NCBI GenBank assembly: GCA_016617855.1
Contig: JAECUM010003304.1
Location: forward strand, 62,001 to 126,000
Direction of reading: 5' to 3'
Length of the DNA stretch: 64,000 nucleotides
From: Megalonaias nervosa
Taxonomy: Eukaryota; Mollusca; Bivalvia; Unionida; Unionidae
The notes under the pieces were generated by a model. It made no database searches and had not been told where the DNA came from. It was given only the letters and a program-made list of their open reading frames with translations. The position numbers were made by a program, and so were the translations under genes. Shown piece by piece: positions 1-14,800 of this stretch; within the stretch, counting starts at the first letter, position 1, and the number at the start of each line of letters is the position of its first letter.

Positions 1-19
1 AAAAATATGAAAATGCACT

Positions 20-1632
20 GCACCTTACTCAATATACTGTAAATCCAAAAGGGAAGGAGATATGGCCTACCATATTAAATATACTGTAAATCCCTAAAGC
101 TACAGACAAATGCCATACTGGTTTCAATATACTGTAAATCCCCAAAGTTACAGACATATGCCACACCACTTTCAATATACTGTAAATCCCCAAAGCTACA
201 GATATATGCCACACCACTTTCAATATACTGTAAATCCCTAAAGCTACATGCCTATGCCACACCACTTTCAATATACTGTAAATCCCCAAAGCTACAGATA
301 TATGCCACACCACTTTCAATATACTGTAAATCCCCAAAGCTACATAAATATGCCACACCACTTTCAATATACTGTAAATCCCCAAAGCTACAGACATATG
401 CCATACCACTTTCAATATACTGTAAATCCCCAAAGCTACAGACATATGCCACATCACTTTCAATATACTGTAAATTCCCAAAGTTACAGACATATGCCAT
501 AATGCTTTCAATATACTGTAAATCCCCAAAGCTACAGACATATGCCACACAATTTTCAATATACTGTAAATCCCCAAAGCTACAGACATATGCCATACTG
601 CTTTCAATGTACTGTAAATCCCCAAAGCTTCAGACATACGCCATACCACTTCAACATACTGTAAATCCCCAAAGCAATAGACATATGCCACACCGCTTTC
701 AATATATTGTAAATCCCCAAAGCTACAGACATATGCCACACCACTTTCAATAAACTGTATATCCCCAAAGTTACAGACATATGCCACACCACATTCAATA
801 TACTGTAAATCCCCAAAGCTACAGACATATGCCACACCACTTTCAATATACTGTAAATCCCTAAAGCTACAGACATATGCCACACCACTTTCAATATACT
901 GTAAATCCCCAAAGCTACAGACATATGCCATAATGCTTTCAATATACTGTAAATCCCCAAAGCTACAGACATATGCCATACCACTTTCAATATACTGTAA
1001 ATCCCCAAAGCTACAGACATATGCCACAATGCTTTCAATATACTGTAAATCCCCAAAGCTACAGACATATGCCACACAATTTTCAATATACTGTAAATCC
1101 CCAAAAGCTACAGACATATGCCATACTGCTTTCAATATACTGTAAATCCCCAAAGCTACAGACATACGCCATACCACTTCAATATACTGTAAATCCCCAA
1201 AGCAACAGACATATGCCACACCGCTTTCAATATACTGTAAATCCCCAAAGCTACAGACATATGCCAGACCACTTTCAATATACTGTAAATCCCCAAAGCT
1301 ACAGATATATGCCACACCACTTTCAATATACTGTATATCCTCAAAGTTACAGACATATGCCAGACCACTTTCAATATACTGTAAATCCCCAAAGCTACAG
1401 ACATATGCCAGACCACTTTCAATATACTGTAAATCCCCAAACCTACAGATATATGCCACACCGCTTTCAATATACTGTAAATCCCCAAACCTACAGACAT
1501 ATGCCACACCACTTTCAATACGCTGTAAATCCCCAAAGCTAAGGGGATATGCAGTACCTTATTCAATATACAGTAAATTCCAAAACCAAGGAATGCACAG
1601 CACCTTATTCAATAAACAGCAAATCCCCAAAT
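20..1632. repeat. 48-bp minisatellite array, about 32 copies
   Basis: Head-to-tail copies of a 48-bp unit (core TTCAATATACTGTAAATCC, then CCAAAGCTACAGACATATGCC). Edge copies at about 20-110 and 1545-1632 are more diverged. Since 48 is divisible by 3 and one minus-strand frame lacks stops, the array reads as a long open frame with a 16-residue period; this is a by-product of the repeat and not a gene. A block of several variant units near 500-700 recurs near 1024-1230, about 527 bp away, which is roughly 11 units. The array lies 3' of the last visible TAF6L exon, so it is probably intronic. Confidence 0.95.
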
Positions 1633-2727
1633 GATGGTGAGAATTAAATTTATGCAAATATAGTGAGGAAACAAATCATTGCTAAAATTTTATTACGCTA
1701 CATTTTGTGATGAAAAGATAATAATATATAATATATTAATGCCAATCACCAATCTGAATATAGAGTCAGTTTTAGAACTGTGGCTAGATATTAGTAGCCA
1801 ACATTTTGTAAGTACCACTTTATACAAAAAATGTAAACAGATGGACCTGAAAGATTGAGATTAATTTTTAAAATGCATCACTGTTGGAAGCAAGATATAT
1901 TATTAGTGGATTTATGATCCCTAACATTAAAATATTTTGACCACACTTCATTCATACTTATATGGGGTCTTGGTTTCCATGGCACAAAAGTCACCAATCT
2001 ATCATCAGTCCATCACAATCTAAAGCCACCTTCCCCTCCTCCACCACCCCAACAACGAAACTATCACATGTAAATCCCCCCACTAGCAAATTAAGGTATA
2101 GTAGAACACTGATTACCAAGAAGCTTATTATCATGATTGCTCACATGTGATGGAGTCCCTGTGATATCCCATAAAAATATAAATCCCCATTTGATTAATA
2201 TGAATGACCTGGAACACTGATTATCTAGACAAAATTGTTGTTTCCTGATGGGTTAGAATTATCCTTAATTTACTCTACAGATGGAATGACTCAGATATGC
2301 AATGTTGAGTCCCTGCTAAACAGCAACACTGCAACAGGTAGTAAAGGACACATATCCACAACCTCACTCCACAATGTTAATCACTAGATTATGCAGACTT
2401 TATTGTACAACATTTTGCCAGTGGCTGAAAATTTTACTTTGTATTTCCAATGATACAGAGCTAATTATAAGAAAGATGAAAAAAGTTGATAAAAGAATTG
2501 ATACATCCAAAAGACTTGGAGCTGAACATATATCAACTCTCTAAGAAACAAAATTTTAACACCATTAATCTGAGAAAACTATAACAAGAAATATATTTGT
2601 CATGTCACATTCCCCTTTGCTGAGTTCAAGGTAACAAATAATAAAAATTATTAGCATTACAGTGGGGATCATCATAATATTGCATGAAACATTTCTGTGT
2701 AAGAAAATCTGAAGTTAAAACACTCAC
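1633..2727. other. TAF6L intron 5, unique-looking sequence
   Basis: AT-rich sequence between the minisatellite and the donor of TAF6L exon 5. No further TAF6L exon was found on the minus strand here, and no recognisable repeat was seen. Confidence 0.5.
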
Positions 2728-2805
2728 TCCATTAGAGATGAAGTTCACGAAGTACTGAAGCAATGGAACTATGCGTGGGTTTGTTCTTAAATCTAGAAGA
2801 GCTGT
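2728..2805 (-). CDS. TAF6L: TAF6L coding exon 5
   Basis: 78 nt, 26 codons in phase 0, reading [20 protein letters not shown] and then NFISNG. The acceptor is TTTCAG and the donor is GTGAGT just after the Gly codon. This is the conserved start of the TAF6 C-terminal (HEAT-like) domain, LQ/LDLRTNP...LLPYFVxFIS in relatives. Confidence 0.88.
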
Positions 2806-5800
2806 CTGAAATATATGCAAAAAAGATACTTTAAAAGAAACTTAATTTTATGAGATCAAAAAATAAACATAAAAAAATATAATGAACAAAGAAATGAAGG
2901 AAATCAATTTAGACATTTGAGACAATTTTTTTTTAAAAATTGGTAGTTTTTTTCATATATAAATGCACATATACATGTTTAACATGAGTACTGTGAATGC
3001 CACATTATACAACCACCCCATGCTTAATAGTCTTCTATGTAGGCACTAGTAGGTTATGATTCACTCAGGAGATTACTTACCAATGGGTCTCGACCTTGAC
3101 CACTGGAAAAGGTATGTGGTCTTTAACTGAACTTGATGTGTAGAAAAAATTATTTTCGTATCAGACTTACCATGACTGTGACCTCTGTTCTTCAGACCCT
3201 AGAATCTATGGGATTCTTTATTACCCTTGGTGCAAGCCATTCACAAAGTTTCATCAGAGAGCTTACTCATACCAAATATTTAATCTGCAAAACCTATTTT
3301 TTCTTTGAGCCACAAAGATAGTGACCTATGATTTTTTGATCACAAATCAACAGATCTCTTCCAAAATCAGGTACTTTGTTTGCAGCTTTGTGGGTTATTA
3401 CATAATAACTAAACTATGGGTATATTAACTGATGTTATTATGCAAAAATGATTTTTCTTCTTTCAGTCACATGGTCTTTCACCTTTGATATTTTGACCCC
3501 AAAATCAATGAGCTTCTTCTTACCCTATGTGTAAGTCACCCACAAACTTTGGTGAAGATACATGGTTGATAACCTATTTTCTTGTAGGTCACAGTGATCC
3601 TGATTCCAAAATCAATATGCCTCTTCATACTACAAGTGCCAGCTATCAGTAAACTTTGATAACTACAGATAATGAGGAACCCAAGTTATTGTGAGAAAAC
3701 CATTTTGCTACATTTGGTAATTATGGTCATGACCTTTTATCTTTTGACCATGAAAACAATAAGTTCTTCTTTACCCTAAGTGCAAGCCATCCACAAAGCT
3801 TGGCATCTGGAGACATTGGAGAATCTGAGCTATGTGCAGAAACCTATTATCTGCTTTTTTGTGCCCAGGGGCTTGATCTTTGGACTCAATAGGGTTCTTC
3901 CTTACCTCAAGTGCAAGCCATCTATCAAGTTTGGTAACTGTAGATAGTGGATAGCTTGAGTTACTGTGCAGAAACAAAATTGGTTATAGAGAAATGGAAG
4001 GACAGACAACATCATAACTAGATATGCAAGTGTATAAATCTGTAAAAACATGCAAAGGGCATACGATAAAAGAAATGATAAAAAAAACCCAAGCAAAATA
4101 TTTCATCTCCAAAATGTTATTTATAATTATTCATTTTGATATAGCTTCAAACCCAAAGCATTATGTTTCTGCGGAACTGGCAAAGGACAAAGAAAAGCAC
4201 TAATTATCCTGATTTCTTCATTCTAGAGTAGTGTAATTCCTTGGGTAAGTTCCTACAAAACTATGGTTTGTTCTTCATTGTCATTATGATGTTATGAATG
4301 ATATCATGTATGATATCCAAACATGAAGGAAAAATCCATGTCTAATGATGAGTTTTGGGACCACTCATATATTTCCCTAATTAATGTACATGTTATTAAA
4401 TATTTCTGTTTCAAAATATCATATGCATCTGAGATGTAAGACAGTCCTATTAAATGTACTTCACATGCGGATATATATTTATCCACAGAGTCTTAAAACT
4501 TGCGGTTTGGAGCAATCAATAAGTGGACAACAAAAGACCCAAGTAGACTTGAGACCATTTACCTGGCTGATATTTACCTAAAAGCCAAAAGCAAGAGTAG
4601 TTGGCTGAGAAATATGAGTTAGTATGATGCTTTCTGACATTTAAAATCTTCTCTATTTCTATACTGAATAACAAAGCAGCATAATATGTAGAAACTCAAA
4701 AGACTTAATGTGTTTTGTGAAATTCTGTCAACTTCTGCAGACTTGTTTCTGAGAAATGATTTTCAAGTTTTTCTATTTTTGGTAAGCAGTTTGTGGGAAA
4801 AAGTTATCTAAAAGTTTTCTAATTTTTAGTACAAGAAGCTTTATCTGGTGGCTGATCAGCATCATTTGTACAAATTAAAAGTACTTTGCTTTGATGTTTT
4901 CTGTTTGGTCCAATTCTGTCCCCCAGTTTCTGAGAAGTATTTAAGGAATGGCAGCATTTAATGGTAGACCACCATTATCTGTAGAAACTTGAAAGATCTC
5001 AATGCCAGGATGCTGTCAAATTTGGCTTAATTTTGTCCAGCAGTTTTTGAGAAGTCATTTAAAGGTTAAGTTTAATTTAGTAATGGTGGCATATTCAATG
5101 GCAGTTTGTCATAATTACGACAAATTTGAAATGCCTTCATGCCAGGATGCTTTTTGTCAAATTTGTTCAAACTCTGATAATAGTTTTACTTCTAGGATTT
5201 ACTATCTTAGAACTGTGGCCATTTTTTATGGCAGATTGGCACTATTTTTACACACATTAAAAGATTTCATACCAGAATGTTTATTGTCAAATTTTCTAAA
5301 CTTCTGTTCAGCTGATTCGAGGAGGGGTTTCTTAAGGTTTTTATATCTTTAGGACCAGCATCATTAACACAAAACATGCCAGGATGCTAAATTTGATCAA
5401 ATTCTGTCCAGCAGTTTTTACAAAGTTGTTTAAAGTTATTCTACTTTAATAATGGTGACCATATTTTATGGCAAATTGGCATAATTTGTACAAACTTGAA
5501 AGGTCTTTAGGTGAGAATGTTGTAAAATTTGATCAGATTCTATCCAGTGGTTGTTTTAAGGCATTTTTAATTTTAATGTAACTCTGGGTGGCCAAGTGGT
5601 CAAAAGCACTAGCCATTACAGATCACTCACACATGTCACCACTGTCCACATGAGTTTGAGTCTCGGCTTGACCAACAAGGGTATGCGAGAAAGTAGGTAG
5701 ATAATTCTTCCTTCACCAAATATACTGGCTGCCATGTATAGCCTACCATGGTCAAAAATGGCATTAAACCCCACAAAACCAATCCAAGCTAATTTTAGTA

Positions 5801-8800
5801 ATGGCAGCCATATTTGATGGTAGATTGGCATCATTTAAAAGGTTTATGTGCCATCATGCTTTCTCTTAACTTTTGCCAAATTCTCATCAGCAGTTTTTGC
5901 AAAGAAGTTGCTTAAAAGTTTGTTCCATTTTTGGTAACTACTATCATATATTAAGACAATTTGGCAACAGCTGTATAAACTTGAAAGGCTTTAAACTAGG
6001 ATGCTCTGTGCCATGTCTGGTTGAAACTGACCCAATGGTTGATGCAAAGACAAACGCTGCAACTACTGATGGGTGAAACAAACTGGATGTATGACAATGC
6101 TATGTGCTCACTTGGCCTTGTTGCAAGGCGAGTTAAAAGTACATATCATACAAGATCTAATATTTCTTTCATTGCATTACCTAGATTTATATATATTGTT
6201 CATCATAAGCTTACCTTCATGATCTCTTCATCAAAGCCAAGAATAGCCTGTGTCACCTTGTCATAGTATTTCAGGAGGATGTCAGAAACATCAGGCTTTC
6301 CATTAGATTTACCTGCTGAATTGAAGTTTAACCCTATATCATATTTTATATCTGGGATGAAAAAGGAAAAGTTATAATAAAGGCACAGTTAAAATGCTTC
6401 TGAAAACCTTTTATAGAAAGACATTTTTGTGAGTAAAATATGTTTCTTCAACAATATCTACTACTATGATCACTACCTTACAAATCCAATGCAACCAAAC
6501 ATTTTTCATTACAACAGAAGAACTAAATATTGTCTGCTATTATGGTGCAAGTCAGAAAAAGTGATTTCATATTGTAGTAGAGGCACTGGTACCTAATTCC
6601 ATCCATACATCAGTTACTACTGGAGTGATTGTGCATGTTGTATGATTATTTTACTGTAATTAGGGTAGGCTGGTAGGGTGTACATGTATAACTGGGTAAG
6701 TATTACTGAAAAAAAAAATATTTTAATTCAAGTATGTTACCCTGATAAAACACATCAGAAGAATAGGTAAGAAGTGGAGGGAGGTGCATCCCCTTATTTT
6801 GGAAAGACCCAATCTCCAATCGCCTAATGAACGAAAAGCAGTATTAAAGCTCATGACGTATATGGTCTAGGGTATCACTATAATCAGACATGGATTGTTG
6901 GGACAATGGGCCCTCTTAAAATCCAGTGTAAGTTGAGTGGTGATGTCACTGTGAAGCTGCTGAATGAGCCAGGAAGGTTGTCTGTTGCGTTGCTTCAATA
7001 GTCCCCACCAGGCCATACTAAGCCCTTTAAGATGAAAAATCAATGGTGTAAAATTTACAAAAAGTCACCTATGACCTTCACCACATCTTGGATAATGTCA
7101 GTTATGGAACAGTTATACTCCAATGCTATGTTCGTATCTACTGCCCTAACTTAGTGAGCTAATATGCACAAGAAATTCATTCAGTCTTGTGTTAGTTATT
7201 TATATGCAAAGCGAATAACCCATATCCAGAACAATAGAGCCTGAGCTGAGAGTTTGTCCTTTCCTTCCTTCAATGGTAGAAACAAACAAGATCTCCTTCT
7301 TCCCACTTGCTTGGTTAATTTCTGGTACCATTTTAAAGCCCTTACATGGTCCTGTAAGTTTACTAATACCACAATGGAACTGGTGAGTGTGTGTTGTGCT
7401 GATCCATTGAAGGCACAAGCATCTGCAAGACCACCTGTGAAGAATGACCAGCAATGTTATCAACTAAAGCTAGCCTGCATTCAGATTGCTGAAATATAGT
7501 AACTGATACCATGAGAAACATGGGTTCTGTTGAAATTATATTTTGAATACTAATTTCATGTTGAGAAAATACTTCCAGTCCATATGAACCAATGGAAATT
7601 TTCACTTTCCCAGATCTGCAATATCTCTGTCAAGAGCAACAACTGCTGAATGAGTAACAGACATATGCATCTTATAGAAAGCCATATTAAAATTGGATGG
7701 AAGTTGTCTCAGCAAAAACAGAGATATATTAACACTTGAGTCTTGGAGCTACCACTCTGAACACTGCAATAAGTCAATGACTTCATGAAACTGTGGTAGC
7801 TGGCAAAGTCAACCAGATTAATGGTGAACAAGACTGGAAATCTGGCCAAGTTATCTGCAGACTTCAACAGGGTAAAATGCTTACTGTCCAGGAGTAGTCC
7901 CAAGCATACAGGAGTCAAGTATCACTGTAGTTGGTGCTGGGTTACAATGGAGCTGGAACTGGTGCCAGAACTATTTGGTGGTGGCCCACAATATTTCCAG
8001 GTGGTTGGTATGGGACAGCTTATTCTTCTATGTTGGTGCCATGAATACCAGTAGAATGAGTCAGAGCCGGTGCTGACAGTAGTGATTCCAGGTGTCAGAA
8101 ACCACAATTGTCATGAAGATGGGATTAGGTATTCCAAGTAAATAGATCACCATACCTGGCCCAAGAAGCCATAGGCATAGGTTAAGGCTGTGTTGGTGCT
8201 AGTGTTGTCCATAACCAATTGTTATCTAATGCCACAAAAGATCACTATAGCCAGTACTAGGATGTGCCAGTAGATCCATCACTGGTCCAGAAAGACCAAT
8301 GTACCAAGACTGTACTGGTCCATGAAGTACAACTGATGAGACTTGTTCCAGTTGTTCAGGTGATGGTCTTCAGTGTCTCTACCAAAAAAGTTGTTGTTTG
8401 AGGCGGCTTTGGTTGCAATAGCAATGAAGTCTTCATCTTTGCTGGTGTATTTACATGCTTTTTCCACTTGTCTAATTTATCTGTTTGGTTACACAATCAT
8501 ATTTTCTGACTATTTAGCATATATGTAGCAATAACTACACCCCATACAGTTGAGACAGGTGTCATGGTTATCTTCTGCTAGCTTATATTGACCACATCCC
8601 ATGCATATAGGCCTGCTCATTGCATTGATACCTCAAATTATAGAGAGCCGAACAAAAATATCTGTCTTGTCTGACTCTGACCTTAGTGACAGACAACTTT
8701 TAGCATCATTGCTTCTAAAAACAAGCTTGGAAGGGCTGGACTGGCAAGTCATTCTTGCATATTTGTATTATGATTAGTCAGTGTATGCGAGGAAATATAA

Positions 8801-11800
8801 ACTTTCAGTGTTATTTGTTGGTGTCATTACCATTACTATTTATTGACAGTGCTATAGGAAATTTAGTTTTCTATTTTTAGTAATGCTGATCACAATGGAT
8901 GGTTGATCATCATAACCAAATGAATTAACATTTCATATAAAACCATACTTTACATCTTAGAGGTTTATATGAAACTAAATTATTGTTTGGGTGGAATACA
9001 TGAGCTTCCACTGCTGTAATGTTGTTGGTTGAGTTGTTGGTAATGTTCTTCTTGGTTACAGGACCAACTTCAACTAATCAAAGACAAACAGACATAACTT
9101 TGTTAAAAATATTGCTCTACATTAAAAATATCTAATTTTAATAGTGTAAAATTTCATGGCTAAATATTAAATAGTTTTTGTAGAACTGGAGTCAAATGAA
9201 TTCAGGATCAACTTGGTGAATTCTAAGTCACAAAGGGCCATAACTTCATTTTACAAAAGTTATATTTACAACTAAATCTAATCAGCCCATCTTCTTCTAC
9301 CATGAAACAGTGTGTGTGCTGTGTTCTTTGCTACCATGGATAAGCAGCTTTGGGCTAGTAATGTCTCTATCTAAAAGAGCAATGTGCTGTTCTATGCCAC
9401 TTGAACACCGAACTTTTCATTTCTGAGGTAAGAAGACTGACACACATCCAAGCAATTGGTACAATGCGAGTAAATATTTGTGCTTGTCTTTACTGTTGAT
9501 TTGTATATTTCCCTTGTAGCACCATTGTTGCATTTGTGATGTTACCAACATGTACAAACATCACACTAGAGCATTTGTTGGTGTGGTGTAATTACAGATC
9601 TACATTCAATGCAGAAATCTGCCATGGGTATGTTGTCAGGCATTATGAAATAATGGTTGAGTGATTTTATGTATTCTAACATTATGAAGATAACTAAATG
9701 AATGTTAGACATATTTTGAGTTTCAATTTTGTATGCTTTTGTTGTATGTGTACTAGAGGTGCACGGTATTACTGGTATACAGGTTTATCTCAGTATTTTT
9801 TTTGATGGTATTTACCATGGTACTCTTTCACTATACTGGTATGTTTATAGTTTCCATCAGCAGGGAATGTATGGAAAATCAAGAGGAATCGTGTTAAAAG
9901 TTAATGACATTAACAGCGTGTTTTCGTTATTCATAACAAAACAATTAAAAAAATAATATTTTGTTACCATATATACTTGCTTGTAAGTCAATTCGACCAT
10001 GAGTTGACCACCCCAACTTTAGGGCTGCAAAGAGGGAATTTCTCATGCTGTATGATATCTAACTGACAAAGTACACTGCAATTGACAGAACACTGACTAT
10101 TCTGAAACTTGGAACATTATTTATGTAGAGATTGAGCTTGGGGTCTGTGAGGGACACTTACTTTGATCATACAGTCTTTGAAATCACATTAAGGGATTGC
10201 CAGAAATGAACAGAAATAAGTTGCATAGATTGATCAAAGGGACTCAGTATGGTACTAAACAAGTATCAAATTCATGGCAAACTAGTTATAGACTTTACAG
10301 AGAAAAACGAACAATATTGCAGCAGATTGGCCACTGAGGAAAACAAAGCAGTGGTGCTTTTTACATGCTAAGATTATGGTCGTATTTATCTAATTTGCAA
10401 CACTATCAAAACACTAGGTTAATTGCTTGTGCTTGGATGAGAATAAAAAATAAGAAACTGGGATGAATGAGTTTAAAAGAAAGTTTGAACCTAAAAATAC
10501 ATATGTTGGCAAGCTGGGTATTCTGATGTCTCATTCATTTATAATTGGTAGATTTTTCTTTTGTTTTACGACAGCAATGCAAGCCAGTTACTGTGCACAT
10601 TAAAACCATGAAACTGGCTTGGATAAGAGGGAATTCTGTTTTGCAGCCAAGTGCTTTGATGTTAAATTCCATTTTACTCCATAATCTTAGCTTGATTACT
10701 GTACCTGTATAAAAGGTTATGGTTGTTAACATCAAAGCAAACTAAAACTGAGTTTTGACAGTATTACAATTATTTTCAAAGCATTATTTCCGAAAAGTCT
10801 TTATTGTATTTTTATTACATACATAGATTAGTAGAAAAAAAATGTTGAAGGCATCCCAAGACTTATAATATATGAAACTACTGCCATAATTTCAGGTCCC
10901 AACATTTATATGTCATAAAAGTTACTTTTGAAAATAATTATGGATGTCCCAAGATGTGTAGTGTTCCAGGATATTATAGGACAAATGTTAGTCATATCTC
11001 ACTTGTAAGATGACCCTTACTCTGCATTAATAATTATTTTTATTAAAAAAAGGTCATCTTATAAGCAAGTATATATGGTACAGAACAGTTGTATCTGTCA
11101 CAAAGTAATAATAAATATTACAAATATAATTATATTTATGTTCCTTTAATCACATGTTTGATATGTGTCACGTATGCCAATGCATTGTCCAAATGAAATG
11201 TGAAACATATTCTGGCCAAATCAAACTTTCAGAAAAATTTCAGATTAAAAAAACCTCATTAAGACAAAAAAAGCCCAATAACACATGTCAAGTTTTAGTT
11301 GTTTACTATGGTAAGTATATGTCCTCTGTAAGACTGCGAATCATCCTACAATTTTCAGAAGTGCACTTGTTTTATGAGTTAACCTTACGTAATTTCTCAA
11401 GTCCACTAAATATTTTCTCATTGAGTAAGTGTGTATTATATTTACTAGCTCCCACTGATATATACTGTACCCAGGTGTTGGCATCCCACTCAAAGTTTCT
11501 CTGCCTATAATATCAATAGTGTAGCTAGAAAATTGTAGGCTTCAGTATCAACACTTCCTATTTTTATCAACAGGCTTTCTAATGTCAGCACAATGTCTCT
11601 CATAAAATCAATTATTGTGTAAACTTAATGATCCCACATTAGTTTTTAGATTACAACTAATACAACAATTAACATACACACAGTAAATTTACCTACTATA
11701 AACCCATCCCCTCCAGGTGTTTCCTATTGCACCAGTCTTAAAATTAGGGTAGGTAGCTAGGTTTGATTTTTTTAAACATTATGTATATTATAATGATTAG

Positions 11801-14800
11801 TATATATATAATGTACTAAGCTCTTAAAGTACTTGGCTAAACCAGCACAATTAGATGCACAAATCAAATTTGGAAATTTTTGTTGTTGAATTTTTTTGAA
11901 TTTTTTTAATTAAAAAAAACAACATTATATATATTATAATGATTAGTATATATAATGCACTAAGTGCTACAAGTACTGGGCTAAACCAAATCAGTTTGGG
12001 TATTTTTTTAAAATTTAAGTTTCTTTTTAAACCAAGGAGGAAAGAAATACTTGGGTCAGCACTGAAAAACAGATGGTTGGCTGACTGGATCTACACAATT
12101 TTTATTTTTGGTCTTAGGTACCATGCATTTAATCTAAGGGGGAGGATGTGAGTTTCTTCTGAGCTGAAATATTTTCTTCTCTTTTATCTCAAAATAATTA
12201 ATATGTTTTTCAAACAATATCATGGATATTAAGGTGTTAATTTGTTATAAATCAGAGCAAGAAATTTTTCCAGGTATTGGTAGATGGAAATTAAACAAAA
12301 AAGGCAGGCCCATGTCCCAGAACACTGAACTGTTGGTCCTTAATTCAGTTGTGGTATACTGCGATATGTATTGCAGTACGTTGAAAAATACTGTGGTAGA
12401 AATTTTTTTGTAGTAACCAGCTCTAATGTGTAGACACTGTAGTGATGCTACTCCAAAGTAATTGAAGTGAACCACAATATTTATTAAATAAACTACATTC
12501 ATTACTCTCACACACATTCATGCAGTATAAAGTCTGCATATTAGTAGGTATTTAGTTTCATGATTAAATCTCCAGAAAATAAAGAATACATAAGAATAAA
12601 ACTCTGGCAATGCAAATAATGGCCATTGTTTAAACAATGCTAACACATGTATGAGACAAATCAAAGACCTGACAAATTCAAATTCAATACTTACACCATG
12701 TTTTAGCCTGAATGAATAACATCAACAGAAGCCAACACAGCTAACAAAACTAAAACAATACTACCATCTCTATGAGAACAAATAAAACACCTGTCACGAT
12801 GAATCACTTACACTGTGTTTTCATCTTTGTGCCCAACATCAAAGTAAATCAATGCCAACAAAGCGAAAAGATGCTAACTAAACTGAAAGACAGTGAATCA
12901 CTACTTTGTTTTTGCCTGCCTCATGTACAGACCAACTTCAACCACTATACTTGACAATAAATAGAGTACAGAGAAGAATTAAACTGGACTTGTTTGATCC
13001 TCACAATACTGTTCTATTAAACTAATGTTAACGAAAAATAAAATAGCATGTGTTGAAATACTGTGTACAAAACATCCCAGTTATGAAATGTCCAGGTCAC
13101 AAAATGACCTGTGCCCCCAAGTAACATGACTGTGGCCAACTGTATTTGAGAAACTGGCCATATAAACAAGAGGCATAGGTGGGCAGATATTGATTACTTG
13201 GAACAAACTGTCCAAAAAAGAAACGGTAATAAATAGGAATGTTGCCTTGGTTTGAAAGACACCCATGACAAGATAACTTCAAGCTATCTGGTTGTGTTTC
13301 AGATGGTGTTTAACTATGTTTCTACTTTGAGTAATTTCACTGGCATCTTTTGCATCAAAGTGAAATGTGTTCATGCTAGGAATCAATGTATCACATTAGT
13401 CTGATATGATGATGATAGCTTTTGTATATATCAGTAACCATGGCAATACTAGAAGGGAGAAAAGTATCATTTGTAGGTTTTTCACTTGATTGTTATGGAA
13501 GCCACACCTCTGTTAGGAAAGCCACCGTAACACATTTTTTATAGAGCCTGTCCATAGCAAAATAAGTATCAAGTTTGTTCAAAAGTAGCTCAGCTGTTTT
13601 GGAGGTGTTGAAAATAAGTTTTCCATATGGTTGCTATGGAAGCCACATAATTTATACAGAAGCCACCTCAGATAAAACTTTGACTGAGTATGTTTAAACA
13701 TACATTTTTTACCAGGTTGAATCAAAACTGGCTCACCCATCTCTAAAATCGGAAAATAGATTTTTCACTAGGTTGAAAAGGGAGACACACCTTTGCTATG
13801 GATGCCATCCCTAATTTTGATAAGGCGTGTCCTAAAAATATTCTGACCAAGTATGCAATCGCTTCAAACATTCTGTAGAAGATTAAAATAGTTTTATTTC
13901 AAACAGTCGCTAGTTTAGCAATCTTGACAGCAATTTATAGAGCACATCCTAAGAAAACTCCTACCAAATTTGACTTAAATTGGCTCAGCTGTTCTGGATA
14001 AGAAGTTGAAAATATGTTTTCAACCTGGTTGCTAAGAAAAGCACACCAATGCCAGGGAAGTCACTCTGGACAAAAGTGTGATACAACATATCCAAATAAA
14101 CATTCCTACCAAGTGTGAACAAACCTGGCTCAGTTGTTCAAGATAAAATATTGAAAACAGGAACTTCATATGGTTACAATGGAAGCCATAATGTTGCATG
14201 GGTAGTCACCTAAACCAACTTTAATCTCCAAAGAAACATTAGGACCAACTTAGATCAAAATGGACTCAGTTGTTTAGAGAAGAAGTTAAACATAGGTTTT
14301 CCAATAGGCTGTTAAGGAAGGCAAAACATTGCTAATGGAGCCACACCTACATAATTTTAATAGAGCATGTGCAAAGAGGCATTCTGGAGAAGAGGTTGAA
14401 AAATGATTTTCCATTTTGGGTTGCTATGGAAGCCATACAATTGATAGGGGAGCCAATCCCAAACAAAATTTTAGGAGTGTATATTTTGAGGAAAATTTCA
14501 AGCAAGTTTTATTGAATTGACCAGGCAGAGTATGAGAAGTCATCCATATACAGTGGGTCATACCAAAAGCTCACTTGGCCTTATAGACAGGTGAGCTTTA
14601 ATATTAAGGAAATGTAGAGTGAGAATGGATGCATGAAACGTATGTATGGATTTGTACTGGAATGCCAAAGTGATCACAATGTCATGCTTATACCAAGGGG
14701 TGCTTAACAACACTGTTCAAAATAGTTACTGTTATTGATAAATTAATGGATGGTGGGATAAATAGATGAAGGGGTGGATACAAATTAAATGACATAAAGA

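Larger units (their letters stand above)
2806..6214 (-). other. TAF6L intron 4 (3.4 kb), repeat-rich
   Basis: GT-AG intron between exons 4 and 5. It carries the two tandem-repeat regions annotated separately (3100-3980 and 4640-6140) and a diverged SINE. 3981-4640 shows nothing recognisable. Confidence 0.7.
9754..12425. mobile_element. hAT-like DNA transposon, non-autonomous or decayed
   Basis: The left end TAGAGGTGCACGGTATTAC and the right end CAGCTCTA form short imperfect terminal inverted repeats of hAT type. They are flanked by an 8-bp near-perfect target duplication, ATGTGTAC at 9746-9753 and ATGTGTAG at 12426-12433. Subterminal regions hold GGTAT/CAGTA words (TACTGGTATAC; TGCAGTACG) typical of hAT ends. 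The span is 2672 bp, of which 1112 bp is a nested transposon. No hAT transposase or C-terminal dimerisation motif was recognised in what remains. Confidence 0.7.

Noticed and set aside
29..1507. 492-codon minus-strand open frame (and other long frames in the same array)
   Set aside because: It is a 48-bp minisatellite; the period is divisible by three and happens to lack stops. It has no splice signals or non-repetitive coding part.
7200..8470. Cluster of small ORFs on both strands
   Set aside because: No recognisable domain, no consistent frame, no splice logic. Possible old retroelement, but not supportable.
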